A program made the position numbers and the translations under genes. Shown here in pieces: positions 61,942 to 64,000 of a stretch of DNA of 64,000 bases (its first letter is position 1; every line of letters starts with the position of its first letter). This DNA comes from 20CM-2-65-7 sp963830455 (GTDB lineage: Bacteria; Gemmatimonadota; Gemmatimonadetes; Gemmatimonadales; GWC2-71-9). The stretch is from positions 248,001 through 312,000 of the forward strand of contig CAWHMT010000004.1 in NCBI GenBank assembly GCA_963830455.1, written 5' to 3'. Below the pieces are notes generated by a model, which did no database searches, had not been told where the DNA came from, and worked only from the letters and a program-made list of their open reading frames with translations.

Positions 61942-63632
61942 CCGACCCCGCGCGCCGCCCGTCGTTCGCCGCCCGCGTCCGTGGCTGGCAAGACGACGCC
62001 ACCGCCCTCGAGCAACGCTTCAAGGATCTCGAGACGTTCGAGCGCAGTCACCGCCGCCGCTGGGCCATCGCCGCGGCGCTGTTCGTCCTCGGCACGCTCG
62101 GCAATCTGTCCGGCACGACTCCAACCCGGCTTGGGACGATCGTGCTGGTCGCCGGCGCCGCGGCGGTGCTCAACGCCATCGTCGGCATGATCAACGAGCG
62201 CGGTTGGTATCGCTGGTGGTTCATCTACATGCTGGCGATGCTCGACGTCGCGCTCGTCACGGTGCTGGTCCTGTGGTTCGGACACGGCGGTGTCGTCGCC
62301 GCGTTGTTCATCGCTGTCCTCCCCTATGCCTTCGATCAGGGTCAAGCCGTCGGCGACTTTCTCGTGCTCTTTGGCTCACTTGCGTACCTGCTCGCGAGCT
62401 GGGCGCACGGCCAGCTGTACCCGGGCAAATCCGGACTCGATGCCGCCGCGTATCTCGAGACCGGCCTGTTCATCGCCGTCGCAATGACGCTCAAGCGCAT
62501 TCCCGCGACCCTGATACAACGCATTCGACGCGCGCGCGGGGTGATGGGGGAAGCCGAACAGGGGTTTCTTGCCGTGCGCGCGGCCGCGGCCGAAGCGGAC
62601 GAGCTCGGGTTCTTGGAGAAGAGCTTCAACCGCATGCTCGAGGGAATCGGCGCGACCATCTCGACGGTGCAGCGCGAGGCCGACGAGGTCGCCGCCTTTG
62701 CCGAGGAGCTGGCCGCCGCGGCCGAGCAGCTGCATGCCACGACGGAGTCGCTGACCGAGACGTCGCACGGACTCGCGGGCGACCTCGGCCGCCAGCGCGA
62801 CCTGGCGGATAGCGCGCGTGGAGAAAGCGCCAAGGCGGCGGATCAGGCCGAGTCACTGCGCGTGCGCGCGGAGCTGATGCAAGTGGACGCCTCGCGGCTG
62901 GTGGGCGCGGCGGAGCGGGGTCGAGAGCGCGTCGCGCGTGCCAGCGCCACGTTGCGAGCCGTGGGTGAAGAGGTGCGCGCCACCGCGTCTACCGTTGCCG
63001 GATTGTCGGGCATGTCGGAACGCATCGGCGTGTTCGCACAGACGATCGCGCGCATCGCGCGTCAGACGCACCTGCTCGCGCTGAACGCGGCGATCGAGGC
63101 GGTGCGCGCCGAAGAGCACGGCGAGGGCTTTGCGGTCGTCGCCGACGAAGTGCGCACGCTGGCGGCCGAGGCAGGGAAGTCGGCGCGAGAGGTTGCTGAG
63201 CTGGTGAGCGAGCTGCGGTCGGGGATCGACGCGGCCGCGCGGGCGATGCAGTCGGGCGAATCGAAGGTGCGTGACATCGGCGCGGTCGCCGCCGAGGCCG
63301 ACGCAGCGCTGCAGGAGCTGCATCAGGGGGTGCAGCTCATGGGCGACCTCGTCAACGCGACCGTGGACGTCTCCCGTAGCCAGGCCCAGCGGCTCGCCGA
63401 GCTTGCACAATCGCTACACCAAGTGGCCAGTATCTCGACAGCGTCCTCGGATAGCGCCAATGCTACGGCTGCGGCGACTGAAGCGCAGATCACGGCAATG
63501 GGGGAATTGACCGCGACATCGCAGCAGCTGGCACAGCTGGCCGAGCGGCTGCGCGGCGGCATCACCCGCTTTTCGGTGCTGGGACGCGAGCAAGCCACGC
63601 GCGATCAGCAAGTCACACCAGCCGCGGACTGA
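61938..63632 (+). CDS. MCP-like membrane receptor without a periplasmic sensor domain
   Basis: A 564-residue protein. About six closely spaced membrane segments lie between residues 40 and 200 with only short loops, followed by a HAMP-like linker and a long coiled coil ending in the MCP hairpin tip (IARIARQTHLLALNAAIEAV, RAEEHGEGFAVVADEVRTLAAEAG). The signal is presumably sensed in the membrane or cytoplasm. It would drive CheA/CheW signalling. GTG start overlapping the pyrE stop (GTGA). Confidence 0.9.
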   Translation: MTDPARRPSFAARVRGWQDDATALEQRFKDLETFERSHRRRWAIAAALFVLGTLGNLSGTTPTRLGTIVLVAGAAAVLNAIVGMINERGWYRWWFIYMLAMLDVALVTVLVLWFGHGGVVAALFIAVLPYAFDQGQAVGDFLVLFGSLAYLLASWAHGQLYPGKSGLDAAAYLETGLFIAVAMTLKRIPATLIQRIRRARGVMGEAEQGFLAVRAAAAEADELGFLEKSFNRMLEGIGATISTVQREADEVAAFAEELAAAAEQLHATTESLTETSHGLAGDLGRQRDLADSARGESAKAADQAESLRVRAELMQVDASRLVGAAERGRERVARASATLRAVGEEVRATASTVAGLSGMSERIGVFAQTIARIARQTHLLALNAAIEAVRAEEHGEGFAVVADEVRTLAAEAGKSAREVAELVSELRSGIDAAARAMQSGESKVRDIGAVAAEADAALQELHQGVQLMGDLVNATVDVSRSQAQRLAELAQSLHQVASISTASSDSANATAAATEAQITAMGELTATSQQLAQLAERLRGGITRFSVLGREQATRDQQVTPAAD

Positions 63633-63633
63633 C

Positions 63634-64000
63634 TCACCCCGCCCAGGAAGCCACAGGAACGCTCGGGCCTTGGTCCCAGGATCCCGCGTTGAAGGGGTGA
63701 AACGCTCGCAGGGCTTCCCGGTACGGGGTGATGAGCAGATCGACGTAGCGTACCAACGCGACATCGAAGGGAAAACGGCGCCGAAACTCTCCCGCGGTTA
63801 CTCCCAGCACCGCGCGCAGGTGTCTGCCGAAGCTCTGCGGCGAAGAGTAGTCCATGCGGTACGCGACATCCGACACCGACAGACCTGGGTTTTGGAACAG
63901 GAACGACGCATGCAGCAGCCGCATGCCGGCGAGGTAGCTCTTTGGAGAAGGAACACGGGCGCGGTGAAACCGCGACATCAGCGTGCTCGGTCGCACGCGC
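63634..64000 (-). CDS. AraC family regulator, C-terminal part (continues beyond the window)
   Basis: The frame runs off the right edge. The visible 120 or so residues hold most of the double helix-turn-helix: VRPSTLMSRFHRA, PKSYLAGMRLLHASFLF, VSDVAYRMDYSSPQSFGRHL and GVTAGEFRRRF, then a tail of about 40 residues. The N-terminal domain and start lie outside. It converges on the MCP gene with only one base between the two stops. Confidence 0.88.
   Translation of the reverse strand, partial: RVRPSTLMSRFHRARVPSPKSYLAGMRLLHASFLFQNPGLSVSDVAYRMDYSSPQSFGRHLRAVLGVTAGEFRRRFPFDVALVRYVDLLITPYREALRAFHPFNAGSWDQGPSVPVASWAG

Overview
The window is a 64 kb, GC-rich (roughly two-thirds G+C), densely coding bacterial chromosome segment with no insertion sequence, CRISPR array, rRNA or tRNA that I could see. 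The gene content suggests Gemmatimonadota or a closely similar phylum: a bactofilin/M23/ParB/ParA/MnmG block, a GWxTD-domain lipoprotein, secreted proteins built from PPC-like repeats, a PPC-metacaspase, and highly overlapping ATGA/GTGA operons. The phylum is inferred from gene order and family content and has not been tested by phylogeny.

Layout. 1-5.0 kb (minus): mnmG, then two parS sites, then a fully overlapping parA-parB-M23 peptidase-bactofilin operon, as expected near a replication origin. 5.0-13.1 kb (minus): a four-helix-bundle gene flanked by AGACGTCT-type repeats, a NatAB-like ABC exporter and the sufBCDUS Fe-S assembly operon. The 7.7-10.6 kb part of this region carries about nine frame breaks, and those in the suf genes all read best as single inserted bases, so local sequence error is more likely than decay. 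13.2-23.0 kb (plus): one unbroken, overlapping 10-11 gene operon for anaerobic benzoyl-CoA degradation: a TetR regulator, ring hydrolase (oah), an SDR, dienoyl-CoA hydratase (dch), the four subunits of a class I ATP-dependent benzoyl-CoA reductase (bcrCBAD), a small unknown cysteine protein, an alcohol dehydrogenase (had) and a GcvT/DmdA-like folate enzyme. 22.9-27.9 kb: a MocA-like nucleotidyltransferase, peptide deformylase, a TPP riboswitch with thiC, and a secreted metacaspase.

27.9-35.2 kb (minus): a complete histidine pathway packed into six genes by three fusions (hisG, hisC-HAD phosphatase, hisB, hisHF, hisAIE, hisD). It is preceded by a histidine-rich leader peptide and an intrinsic terminator, a classic attenuator. 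35.3-42.2 kb: two PPC-repeat lipoproteins, a gamma-glutamyltranspeptidase and an M28 peptidase. 42.3-43.8 kb: a short TetR, a cyclase-family hydrolase and a 7Fe ferredoxin. The same palindromic operator lies at the regulator's start codon and upstream of the ferredoxin.

43.7-64 kb: an alpha/beta hydrolase with a PLP enzyme; RNase D; a minus-strand operon of matrixin, AmrS radical SAM protein, beta-lactamase-like hydrolase, DCC protein and MIP18/SufT-like protein; an MMPL transporter; a pilin; DNA polymerase I with a degenerate proofreading site; a cold-shock protein; an Slt transglycosylase with a GWxTD lipoprotein; a Ser/Thr kinase-pyrE-MCP operon; and the end of an AraC regulator.

How it fits together: the benzoyl-CoA reductase operon is the standout system. 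It needs Fe-S clusters (suf operon), low-potential electrons (the only ferredoxin in the window is FdxA-type and separately regulated) and ATP. No benzoate-CoA ligase, ferredoxin reductase or beta-oxidation thiolase is present here, so upstream and downstream steps must lie elsewhere.
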